Part shown: piece after piece, positions 17,494 through 24,401 of the stretch
Layout of the letters: each line of letters opens with the position of its first letter
How positions within the stretch are numbered: position 1 is the first letter of the stretch
NCBI GenBank assembly: GCA_019112965.1
Contig: DXIH01000046.1
Span: 1-56,692, forward strand
Length of the DNA stretch: 56,692 bases
Direction of reading: 5' to 3'
Source: Candidatus Sphingomonas excrementigallinarum
GTDB lineage: Bacteria; Pseudomonadota; Alphaproteobacteria; Sphingomonadales; Sphingomonadaceae
Program-made: the position numbers and the translations under genes
The notes under the pieces: generated by a model
The model's input: only the letters and a program-made list of their open reading frames with translations
Told to the model about the DNA's origin: nothing
Database searches by the model: none

Positions 17494-17644
17494 TGACATG
17501 AGATTAACCCATCCCTCCCCTTCAGGGGAGGGGCCGGGGGTGGGGCGCCTCCGCAAGCGTGCTGCCCGTGGCGAGGCCCCACCCCAACCCCTCCCCTGAA
17601 GGGGAGGGGCTCGCCTTGGTTCAACGCAACGTCATCATGGTCTA
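17484..17644 (+). mobile_element. 161 bp MITE-like element, copy 3 (overlaps lrp stop)
   Basis: TA at 17484-17485 and 17643-17644. Nearly identical to copy 1, including TAGAGCATGATGACATGAGA and GTCATCATGGTCTA ends. Its first 10 bases encode the last residues and stop of the Lrp-type gene. Removing the element and one TA would give ATT AGG GCC TAG, the same Ile-Arg-Ala-stop ending. Confidence 0.82.
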
Positions 17645-17654
17645 GGGCCTAGCC

Positions 17655-17681
17655 AATTCCTCCCCTGTAAGGGGAGGAATT
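17655..17681. repeat. Perfect 12 bp-stem hairpin
   Basis: AATTCCTCCCCT-GTA-AGGGGAGGAATT, a perfect inverted repeat just after MITE copy 3. It resembles the fused ends of the family B repeats (compare 23699-23837), so it may be a solo remnant. It could terminate transcription leaving lrp. Confidence 0.7.
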
Positions 17682-17751
17682 TGGTCGTCGCGCGCTTGTC
17701 GCTTGCGATGCGGGCGAGTAGCGCCAACGCCAGGAACCAAAAGGTGATCCG

Positions 17752-19167
17752 ATGGCACGGTGGCAGGGCTTGGGCGGCATTCGGGCGGGGCTGTTCCTGC
17801 TGGTCTGGTTCTCCTGCGCGTGGTTCGGATCGTGGGAGTTCAATCCCAACAACGCGACCCGCCTGTTCGCCGCGATCCGCCTGGTCGAGAACGGCACCGC
17901 GACCATCGATCCATTCGCGCCGCTGACCATCGACAAGGCGCAGTTCGGCGCGCATGCGTATCTGGACAAGGCGCCGGGCATGACGCTGATGGCGCTGCCC
18001 GCCGTGGCGCTGACGGACTTCGTCACCGGCGACCGGGCCGAGCATCATGTCCTGTCCTCGGTCGATCCGGGGTTCGTCGACTATCTCAAGCTGCGAACGC
18101 GGGTGGCCGCCGCCACCGGATCGGCGCTGCTGACCGCGATCGCCGCCGTGCTGCTGTTCGATCTGGCGCTGGGGCTGACGGGGAGCGCGGGGGCGGCGTT
18201 GTTCGCGGCGCTGGGCTATGCGCTGGGCACGCCGATCTGGGGCTATTCCACCACGCTGCTCGGTCATGCGAGCGTCGCGGCGCTGTTCGTCATCGCGTTG
18301 GCGGCGGTGGCGCGGGGAGGCGGGCGATGGCTGGCGGTTGCGGGATTGTCGCTCGGCTGGGCGGTGGTGATCGAGTATCAGGCGGTACTGGCCGGAGCGG
18401 CCATCGGGCTTTGGGCGCTCTGGCGACATCGTGTCGATCCGAAGGCGCTGGTGCCGTTCCTGGCGGCCGGGCTGGTCGGCCTGTCACCGCTGTTCGCCTA
18501 TAATCTCTTCGCCTTCGGGACGCCGTTCCGCATCGGCTATTCGGGCGTGGTCGGGTTCGAGGGGATGAACCAGGGATTGTTCGGCCTGACCATTCCCCGG
18601 ATCGCGGTGTTGCGCGAAATTCTGGTCGGGCCGATGCGCGGGATCGTCTGGGTCGCGCCGGTGCTGGTGCTGGCGCCGATCGGGCTGTGGCGGCTGGCGG
18701 AGGACAGGGCGACGCGCGGGCTGGCGCTGACCGCTGGCGGGGTCGCGATCGTCGCGCTGCTGGTCAACGCGGCTTATGTCTATTGGGACGGCGGAAACGC
18801 CACCGGGCCGCGTCACGCCATGCCGATGGCGGGGGTGCTGGCGCTGGGGCTGGCGCCGGTCTGGGCTATGGCGCGGGCGCTGTGGCAGAGGGCGGCGCTG
18901 GCGCTGCTGTTGGCGGGATCGATCGCGATCAATCTGACCATCGCCTCGGCCGAGATCTTCGCGCCGCCGACCTTCCGCTGGGCCTGGTGGCAGGCGGTGA
19001 TGCAGCAGCGCTTCCTGGTCGGCGACCTGCGCACCATCCCCTCCGACTGGTGGGGATGGACGACATGGAACGGCCTGTACCTTTGGGCGGCGGTGGCGAT
19101 CCCGCTCGCTTTGTGGCTGGTTCAGCGTGCCGCGCGCTTCAACCCGCGCACCCGGTGCCAGACGTAA
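17752..19167 (+). CDS. Polytopic membrane protein, GT-C glycosyltransferase-like
   Basis: 471 residues with about 10-12 hydrophobic segments. The first extracytoplasmic loop after TM1 reads WEFNPNNATRLFAAIRLVEN, then an Asp-Lys segment (IDKAQFGAHAYLDKAPG). This resembles GT-C/PMT-like (family 39) transferases, in which acidic residues in that loop act on lipid-linked sugars. No fixed motif proves the activity, so treat the function as a suggestion. Start ATG 17752 follows AAGGTG. The 3' end overlaps the convergent DedA gene by 46 bp. Confidence 0.65.
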   Translation: MARWQGLGGIRAGLFLLVWFSCAWFGSWEFNPNNATRLFAAIRLVENGTATIDPFAPLTIDKAQFGAHAYLDKAPGMTLMALPAVALTDFVTGDRAEHHVLSSVDPGFVDYLKLRTRVAAATGSALLTAIAAVLLFDLALGLTGSAGAALFAALGYALGTPIWGYSTTLLGHASVAALFVIALAAVARGGGRWLAVAGLSLGWAVVIEYQAVLAGAAIGLWALWRHRVDPKALVPFLAAGLVGLSPLFAYNLFAFGTPFRIGYSGVVGFEGMNQGLFGLTIPRIAVLREILVGPMRGIVWVAPVLVLAPIGLWRLAEDRATRGLALTAGGVAIVALLVNAAYVYWDGGNATGPRHAMPMAGVLALGLAPVWAMARALWQRAALALLLAGSIAINLTIASAEIFAPPTFRWAWWQAVMQQRFLVGDLRTIPSDWWGWTTWNGLYLWAAVAIPLALWLVQRAARFNPRTRCQT

Positions 19168-19757
19168 AGGCCGATCAGCACGATCAGCACGACCCCGATC
19201 GCCAGATCGGCGCGGTGAAAGAATGCCTTCACGCGGGGATCGGAATCCCATTTCTCGCCCAGCTCGCGCCCGACGATGGCCAGCACCAGGCAGAAGGGCC
19301 AGCTGCCAAGGAAGGTATAGAGGTGGAAGGGGACGAGCTTCATCCGCGCCACGCCCGCCGGAAAGGCGATGAAGGTGCGGATGACCGGCAGCAACCGCCC
19401 GATCAGCACCGCGATCGAGCCATAGCGCGCGAAGAAACGATCGGCGGCGTCCAGCTCGCCGGGGCCGATCAGCAGATATTTGCCCCAGCGCTCGGCGACC
19501 GGCCGCCCGCCGCGCTTGCCGATCTCATAGGCGACGATCGAGCCCAGATTGCACCCCAGCGCCCCCGCTGTCGCGGCGAGGTAGAGATTGAACTGCCCGG
19601 TCGACACCAGATAGCCCGCGAACGGCATGATGATCTCGGAAGGCAGCGGAATGCACGCGCTCTCGATCGCCATCAACAGCATGATGCCCAGATAGCCGCC
19701 GGTGGAAATGACCCAGATGGCGAAGCTCGCCAGCGCGGAAAGAATATGCTCGACCAT
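19122..19757 (-). CDS. DedA-family membrane protein
   Basis: 211 residues from ATG 19757. The frame continues upstream without stops, but no membrane-protein sequence precedes this Met. DedA/VTT proteins are inner-membrane proteins implicated in undecaprenyl-phosphate or phospholipid flipping and envelope homeostasis. Signature features are ESACIPLPSEIIMPFAGYL, LGSIVAYEIGKRGG and GRLLPVIRTFIAFPAGVARM, with the conserved Glu and Arg residues. A C-terminal TM segment (IGVVLIVLIGLYVW) is followed by a basic tail. The last 15 codons are antisense to the end of the GT-C-like gene. Confidence 0.92.
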   Translation of the reverse strand: MVEHILSALASFAIWVISTGGYLGIMLLMAIESACIPLPSEIIMPFAGYLVSTGQFNLYLAATAGALGCNLGSIVAYEIGKRGGRPVAERWGKYLLIGPGELDAADRFFARYGSIAVLIGRLLPVIRTFIAFPAGVARMKLVPFHLYTFLGSWPFCLVLAIVGRELGEKWDSDPRVKAFFHRADLAIGVVLIVLIGLYVWHRVRGLKRAAR

Positions 19758-19880
19758 GGGACCAGCGACTTGCGCGATCGGGGGGCGGGGGTCAATCGGA
19801 ACCGGACGGCCGCCACAGCCTGCTTCGGGACAGCGGGCGGGGACTTGCCGGGGCATTTTCTCCTGCGTTAGACGGGGTGC

Positions 19881-20462
19881 ATGATGGTTCAGGCCCTGTT
19901 TGCGCTGTGGCTGGCGGCCGCACCGCTTCCCGCCGCACCGCTTCCCACTGCTTCGGATGCCGAGGTCGATCCCGCGACGATCAATGTCGTCGATGCGATC
20001 GACTGTCGGCTGAATACCGACACCTATGGGGCGCTGACCATGGCGCTGGACGAAGAGGCGAAGCGGCGCGGCTGGCGGCCGGTCGAGGGCAAGAATGCCT
20101 TCCTGCAGGAATATGAACTGCCGCAACCGATCCGCGTCGGTGAGGGCTGGACCACGCGCCGCATCGCCTTCAGCGCCAATGCACTGCTCGCCATCCTGGA
20201 CATTGCCGATCCGAAGACGGTGGCCGACCGCATTGGTGTCACCAACACCATGCCCGACCTGTCGGGACAGGGTGTCGCGGCCAAGTTCCTGGGCCAGCAT
20301 GTCGTTAGCGACGAGACCGTCCTGCCCAAGGGCGAGGAAAAATTCGGCACGCGCAGCATCATCGCGCGCTCCGTGTCGACCGTCACCAGCCATCCGGGCA
20401 AGACGCTCTATGGCTGTTCCTATGCCACCGATGTGATCGGCCGGGACGGCAAGCCGATCTGA
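19881..20462 (+). CDS. Secreted hypothetical protein
   Basis: 193 residues with a signal peptide (ALFALWLAAAPLPAAPLP, containing a duplicated PLPAAPLP). The mature domain starts VDAIDCRLNTDTYGALTMAL, with Cys near both ends (AIDCRL and YGCSYA), which could form a disulfide. I do not recognise a catalytic motif; no function assigned. Start ATG 19881 follows GACGGGG. Divergent from dedA by 123 bp and 61 bp before the aldo/keto reductase. Confidence 0.7.
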   Translation: MMVQALFALWLAAAPLPAAPLPTASDAEVDPATINVVDAIDCRLNTDTYGALTMALDEEAKRRGWRPVEGKNAFLQEYELPQPIRVGEGWTTRRIAFSANALLAILDIADPKTVADRIGVTNTMPDLSGQGVAAKFLGQHVVSDETVLPKGEEKFGTRSIIARSVSTVTSHPGKTLYGCSYATDVIGRDGKPI

Positions 20463-20523
20463 TCGCGGGACGGGCGCAGGCAGCACCGGGAACCGGGCGG
20501 CGGGCCTGCCGGTTGGACCGCCC

Positions 20524-21321
20524 ATGACGATGCTGACCTTGAATGACGGCCGCAGCCTGCCCCAACTGGGGCTGGGCACCTATCAAGTCCCGGATTCGCA
20601 GGTGGCCGCCGTGGTCCGGCGCGGGCTCGACACGGGATACCGGCTGGTCGACACCGCCGCCATCTATGGCAATGAGCGCGGTGTAGGCGATGGTCTTCGC
20701 GACGCGGATGTCTTCCTGACCACCAAGCTGTGGAACGACCGCCACCGCGATGCCGAAGCGGCGCTGGACGAGAGCCTGGCGCTGCTGGGTGTCGAGGCGG
20801 TGGACCTGTATCTCATCCACTGGCCGGTCCCGGCCGAGGACGCCTATGTCGAGGCATGGCAGAGCCTGATCGCGCTGCGCGAGGCGGGCAAGGCGAAGTC
20901 GATCGGCGTGTCCAACTTCCTGCCCGAGCATCTCGACCGGATCATCGAGGCGACCGGCGTGGTGCCCGCCGTCAACCAGATCGAACTCCATCCCCGATTC
21001 CAGCAGCGCGAGGCGCGCGCGTATCACGAGGCCAAGGGCATCGTGACCCAGAGCTGGAGCCCGCTGGGGCAGGGCGGCGAATTGCTGAAGACGCCGGAGA
21101 TCGTCGCGATCGCCGAGAAACACGGCGGCTCGGCGGCGCAGGTGGTGCTGGCCTGGCATCTGGCGCATGGCCTGTCGGTCATTCCCAAGGCGGCGGATGC
21201 GGCGCATTCAGCGGACAATTTCGCTGCGACCGAACTGACGCTGGATGATGACGACATGGCCGCCATCGACGCGCTGGATGATGCGGACGGGCGGATCGGG
21301 CCGGATCCTAAGACGATGTGA
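20524..21321 (+). CDS. Aldo/keto reductase (2,5-diketo-D-gluconate reductase type)
   Basis: 265 residues, a compact AKR5-like TIM barrel using NADPH. The catalytic tetrad is visible: Asp43 and Tyr48 (VDTAAIYGNE), Lys68 (FLTTKLW) and His99 (YLIHWP). Further signatures are IGVSNFLPEHL, VNQIELHP and the cofactor segment VIPKAAD. Likely reduces small aldehydes or ketones; the natural substrate cannot be told. Followed by a MITE. Confidence 0.92.
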   Translation: MTMLTLNDGRSLPQLGLGTYQVPDSQVAAVVRRGLDTGYRLVDTAAIYGNERGVGDGLRDADVFLTTKLWNDRHRDAEAALDESLALLGVEAVDLYLIHWPVPAEDAYVEAWQSLIALREAGKAKSIGVSNFLPEHLDRIIEATGVVPAVNQIELHPRFQQREARAYHEAKGIVTQSWSPLGQGGELLKTPEIVAIAEKHGGSAAQVVLAWHLAHGLSVIPKAADAAHSADNFAATELTLDDDDMAAIDALDDADGRIGPDPKTM

Positions 21322-21414
21322 CGAAGGCCGCTAGTGGCTGATATCTTTCGCCTTCTGACAAGCGCGATGTTGTGAAAGGACGAATGGTCCTATTATGCGC
21401 TCCAATCAGTCCAT

Positions 21415-21575
21415 TAGAGCAAGATGACATGAGATGAACTCACCCCTCCCCTTCAGGGGAGGGGCTGGGGGTGGGGCGCCTCCGCAAGTGTGCGGCCCGT
21501 GGCGAGGCCCCACCCCAACCCCTCCCCTGAAGGGGAGGGGCTTACATTGGTTCAAGGCAATGTCATCACCGTCTA
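21415..21575 (+). mobile_element. 161 bp MITE-like element, copy 4
   Basis: TA at 21415-21416 and 21574-21575, with ends TAGAGCAAGATGACATGAGA and GTCATCACCGTCTA. The loop differs slightly (CTCCGCAAGTGTGC). It lies between the aldo/keto reductase gene and a convergent hypothetical gene, in the same orientation as copies 1-3. Confidence 0.8.
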
Positions 21576-21618
21576 GCGTCGATATATGCCGATTGCGCTC
21601 GATCTTTGATTGGAAAAC

Positions 21619-22248
21619 CTAGCGGAGGTTGGGATGCCAGAATGCGTGCGCGTGGAACCGCGCCGGGCTCATGGGTTCGGTGCCGTGCTGGTGGCAGCCG
21701 TCGATCATACCCGTCACGTCGGCCTCCTGGGCAGGCGTTAGGTCTCGACGAAAGGCGATCGCGCAGGTCCGTTCCGGGATGGCGACTTGATAATCGGGGC
21801 CAAGTACATCGTCGAACAGGTTCGGCACCAATAGTCGGGACGGCCCCAGCGCATCCTGATGCAGCATGATCTTGACGAACGGACATCCATGCTCGTCATC
21901 CTTCACGCCAGATGCGGGTTGGCGCATGGTCAAACGCGTCAGATTGCCAAGGGCGACCGCCTGCCAGTCTATACCCGCATCGTCCCACGCCTTTGCTTCT
22001 TCAAAAGTAACATAAAAGAATTGGTTGCCCTCAACGCAGTCCGCCCACGCCATGGCAAAGGGTAGCGTGCCGATGCGGACGATCGGGCCCGGCCATGCCA
22101 TGTCGAGACATTCCAGCGGCAGGACGACGGGCATGACACGGACCAGATCAGGGGCTTCCGGCCTGGTCAGCAAGCCTGTTTCGTCCAGCTTCTCCGGAGA
22201 ATGGGTATGGGCCTTTCGACGGAGTCGGCGGAGTAGTCGAGACAGCAT
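21619..22248 (-). CDS. Hypothetical cytoplasmic protein (possibly DUF1444-like)
   Basis: 209 residues from ATG 22248; a GTG two codons upstream is also possible. A basic N terminus (LSRLLRRLRRKAH) precedes a domain with PFAMAWADCVEGNQFFYVTF, a WDDAGIDWQAVALGNLTRL helix, and SRLLVPNLFDDVLG followed by VAIPERTCAIAF. This layout loosely recalls DUF1444/YtpQ-type proteins, but I am not certain. No catalytic motif seen. Convergent with the aldo/keto reductase gene, with MITE copy 4 between. Confidence 0.6.
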   Translation of the reverse strand: MLSRLLRRLRRKAHTHSPEKLDETGLLTRPEAPDLVRVMPVVLPLECLDMAWPGPIVRIGTLPFAMAWADCVEGNQFFYVTFEEAKAWDDAGIDWQAVALGNLTRLTMRQPASGVKDDEHGCPFVKIMLHQDALGPSRLLVPNLFDDVLGPDYQVAIPERTCAIAFRRDLTPAQEADVTGMIDGCHQHGTEPMSPARFHAHAFWHPNLR

Positions 22249-22286
22249 CGCCACGACATATCGGGGGGACTAAAGGACGACAACAA

Positions 22287-23687
22287 TCAGGACGGCAACG
22301 CCCCCGCCGCCAGTTTCAGATCCTCGACGAACCGCGCATATTCGACCTCTTTCGCCGCCGGGTCGGGCAGGCGCAGCAGATAGCTCGGATGGACGGTGAT
22401 GAAGGCGGTGCCGCCATCGGGCAGGGTCAGCGCCTTGCCTCGTTCGCGGCCGATCGTCATCACCTTGCCGAACAGGGAACGCGCCGCCGTTGCGCCCAGG
22501 GCCACCGTCACCTGGGGTTGGATCAGCAGGCGTTCCTGCTCGACCCACCATCGGCACGCCTGAATCTCCCCGGCATTGGGCGAGCTGTGGATACGGCGCT
22601 TGCCGCGCGGTTCGAATTTGAAATGCTTGACGGCGTTGGTGACGTACGCGGTGGCGCGATCGATCCCCGCTTCCGCCACGGCGCGGTCGAAGACCTGACC
22701 GGCGGGGCCGACAAAGGGATGGCCCGCCAGATCCTCCTGGTCGCCGGGCTGTTCGCCGACGAACATCAGGGCGGCATCGACCGGCCCCTCGCCGAACACG
22801 GTCTGTGTCGCTTGCGCATGGAGCGGGCAGCGAGTACATGTCATCGCCTCGTCGCGCAGCGCGGCCCAGGCCGCCTGCGCGTTGCCGCCGCGCCCGGTTC
22901 GCACATCCGTCTTGGCGGTGTCGATCATGCCCGTCTCCCGCGCTTGCGCGCCTGCGATCAATTCCGAGACCAACGCCGTTTCCGGCATGTTTTTCCAGTA
23001 TTTGCGCGGCATCTCCTTCAGCATCGCGCCGATCTTCACGCGGGCGGGATTGAAGATGCTGGCATAATAGGTCTTCCACACCGCCTCGGTCGGATCGCCC
23101 TCGGGTGCGTCCGTCTTGGTAGCGCCGGGACCTTCGGTGAGCGTCTTTCCGTCCCAGTGGAGCGAGACCTCCGGCGTCAGGATCGACCAGCGCATCGTGG
23201 TAAAGCGATTGACGAAGAAGGCGGCATTGGCGCGCACGATGTGATGCTCGGGCTCGAACCAGGCGACATAGCGCGGGCCGTCGTCATCCTCGGTCTCGCG
23301 GAAGCGTAAAAAGGCGCGCATTTTGTGGATGTCGCGCCGCACCGCCTTGGCCAGCCGGTCCAGGCGGCGGATCAGCGGATCGGCCTGATCCTCGATCAGC
23401 CGGGGCTGGCGGCGCAATCGGTCGAGCGCGGTGTGGAGCAGCGCGAACCGCTCGGGATCGTTGGACAGGATGACACTGCGCGCGAGGTCGATGAAGGCGC
23501 GGGACACGGCGAAGCGGGGCACGCTGGTCGCCGGGGTGTCATCGGCGATCGCGCCGAACAGATCGGCGGACTGCTCGCCGACCTGCCACACGACCTGGTC
23601 GGGTGGTACGCTGTCGGCGACCAGCCCGCGCGCGGCATCGCGCCACGCGTCGAAGTCGTCGGGGGCGGGAAGGGTTATGATGCGCAT
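22287..23687 (-). CDS. DUF4130-UdgX fusion: uracil-DNA glycosylase-type repair protein
   Basis: 466 residues. Residues 1-~235 look like the DUF4130 module found with UDG proteins (DIHKMRAFLRFRE, YVAWFEPEHHI, RFTTMRWSILTP). Residues ~280-466 are a UdgX-type family 4-like glycosylase with Cys284/Cys287 (Fe-S), GEQPGDQEDLAGHPFVGPAG (motif 1), the KRRIH loop with His367, Cys378, and HPSYLLR (motif 2). In mycobacterial UdgX the equivalent His forms a covalent bond with the abasic site after uracil removal. The start lies 11 bases from repeat B2 with no evident Shine-Dalgarno. Confidence 0.88.
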   Translation of the reverse strand: MRIITLPAPDDFDAWRDAARGLVADSVPPDQVVWQVGEQSADLFGAIADDTPATSVPRFAVSRAFIDLARSVILSNDPERFALLHTALDRLRRQPRLIEDQADPLIRRLDRLAKAVRRDIHKMRAFLRFRETEDDDGPRYVAWFEPEHHIVRANAAFFVNRFTTMRWSILTPEVSLHWDGKTLTEGPGATKTDAPEGDPTEAVWKTYYASIFNPARVKIGAMLKEMPRKYWKNMPETALVSELIAGAQARETGMIDTAKTDVRTGRGGNAQAAWAALRDEAMTCTRCPLHAQATQTVFGEGPVDAALMFVGEQPGDQEDLAGHPFVGPAGQVFDRAVAEAGIDRATAYVTNAVKHFKFEPRGKRRIHSSPNAGEIQACRWWVEQERLLIQPQVTVALGATAARSLFGKVMTIGRERGKALTLPDGGTAFITVHPSYLLRLPDPAAKEVEYARFVEDLKLAAGALPS

Positions 23688-23698
23688 GGGTTCGCGAC

Positions 23699-23837
23699 TT
23701 TCCTCCCCTGTAAGGCGAAGGGGACCAGCGAAGCTGGTGGAGGGGTGTAACCGCCTGCGAGCACGGGCTTCGCTTGCGACCGGCTACACCCCTCCGTCAG
23801 GGCTTCGCCCTGCCACCTCCCCTTAAAGGGGAGGAAT
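23699..23837. repeat. Family B palindromic repeat, copy 2
   Basis: TTTCCTCCCCTGTAAGG at one end and CCTTAAAGGGGAGGAA at the other, with GAAGCTGGTGGAGGGGTGTA and TACACCCCTCCGTCAGGGC between. It fills nearly all of the 166 bp between the hemerythrin stop and the UdgX start, so expression of the UdgX gene must pass through or start within it. Confidence 0.75.
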
Positions 23838-23853
23838 TGGCGAATCCCTGGAA

Positions 23854-24339
23854 TCAATCGCGCTCGTCGCCGCCGGGCGGGTTGGCCTTGGCGTCCTTCG
23901 CTTCGATCGGTTTGCGCTCTTCATAGATGTCGGCGAGCTTCTGCTCGGTTGCGTCGTCGAGTTCCTTCTCGGCGGCGGGGAACATCTCTTCCTCTTCCTC
24001 GTCGATATGATGCTCGTAGCGATGGCGCATGTGGAAGAATTTGGATTCCCACTCGTCCGACGCGAAGTCGAGGTCCATCATCTCGCCGAGCAGATCGTCG
24101 ATCTCCTTGTGCTCGGACACCGAGTGGCGCGCATCGTCGCGCAGTTCGGGTTCGCCCAGCATGGTGGCATAGAGCGACTCTTCCTCGGCGGCGGCGTGGC
24201 TCTGGACCTCGATCCGGAACGCCTCGAACAGCTTCTTGCGCTTGGCGCCGTCGCCCTTCAGTTCGGCGAGTTCCTTGAGCATTTCGCGCTGCTTGTCGTG
24301 ATCGCGCTTCAGATCGGCATAGATGTCGGCGGTGGTCAT
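23854..24339 (-). CDS. Hemerythrin HHE domain protein
   Basis: 161 residues from ATG 24339, chosen because it follows AAGGAG with 6 bases of spacing; an upstream Met at 24363 lacks one. A four-helix bundle with His/Glu pairs for a di-iron or metal site: KRDHDKQREML, QSHAAAEEESLY, SEHKEIDDLL and HMRHRYEHHIDEEEEEMFPA. The family senses or scavenges O2, NO or iron. The C-terminal tail is charged and disordered-looking. An EcfG-like promoter lies just upstream, and the gene is between the radical SAM and UdgX genes. Confidence 0.9.
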   Translation of the reverse strand: MTTADIYADLKRDHDKQREMLKELAELKGDGAKRKKLFEAFRIEVQSHAAAEEESLYATMLGEPELRDDARHSVSEHKEIDDLLGEMMDLDFASDEWESKFFHMRHRYEHHIDEEEEEMFPAAEKELDDATEQKLADIYEERKPIEAKDAKANPPGGDERD

Positions 24340-24361
24340 GATCGTCTCCTTCGCGATGTCC

Positions 24362-24386
24362 AACGGCGCAACATGACGCCCGTTTC
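24362..24386 (-). promoter_or_regulatory. EcfG-like promoter for the hemerythrin gene
   Basis: Read on the minus strand: GAAAC-N16-CGTT, one mismatch from the EcfG consensus GGAAC-N16/17-CGTT. A transcript would begin about 15-20 bases before the start codon at 24339. General stress control of the hemerythrin gene is inferred, not shown. Confidence 0.5.
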
Positions 24387-24401
24387 ACCCGCGAATCACT
24401 C

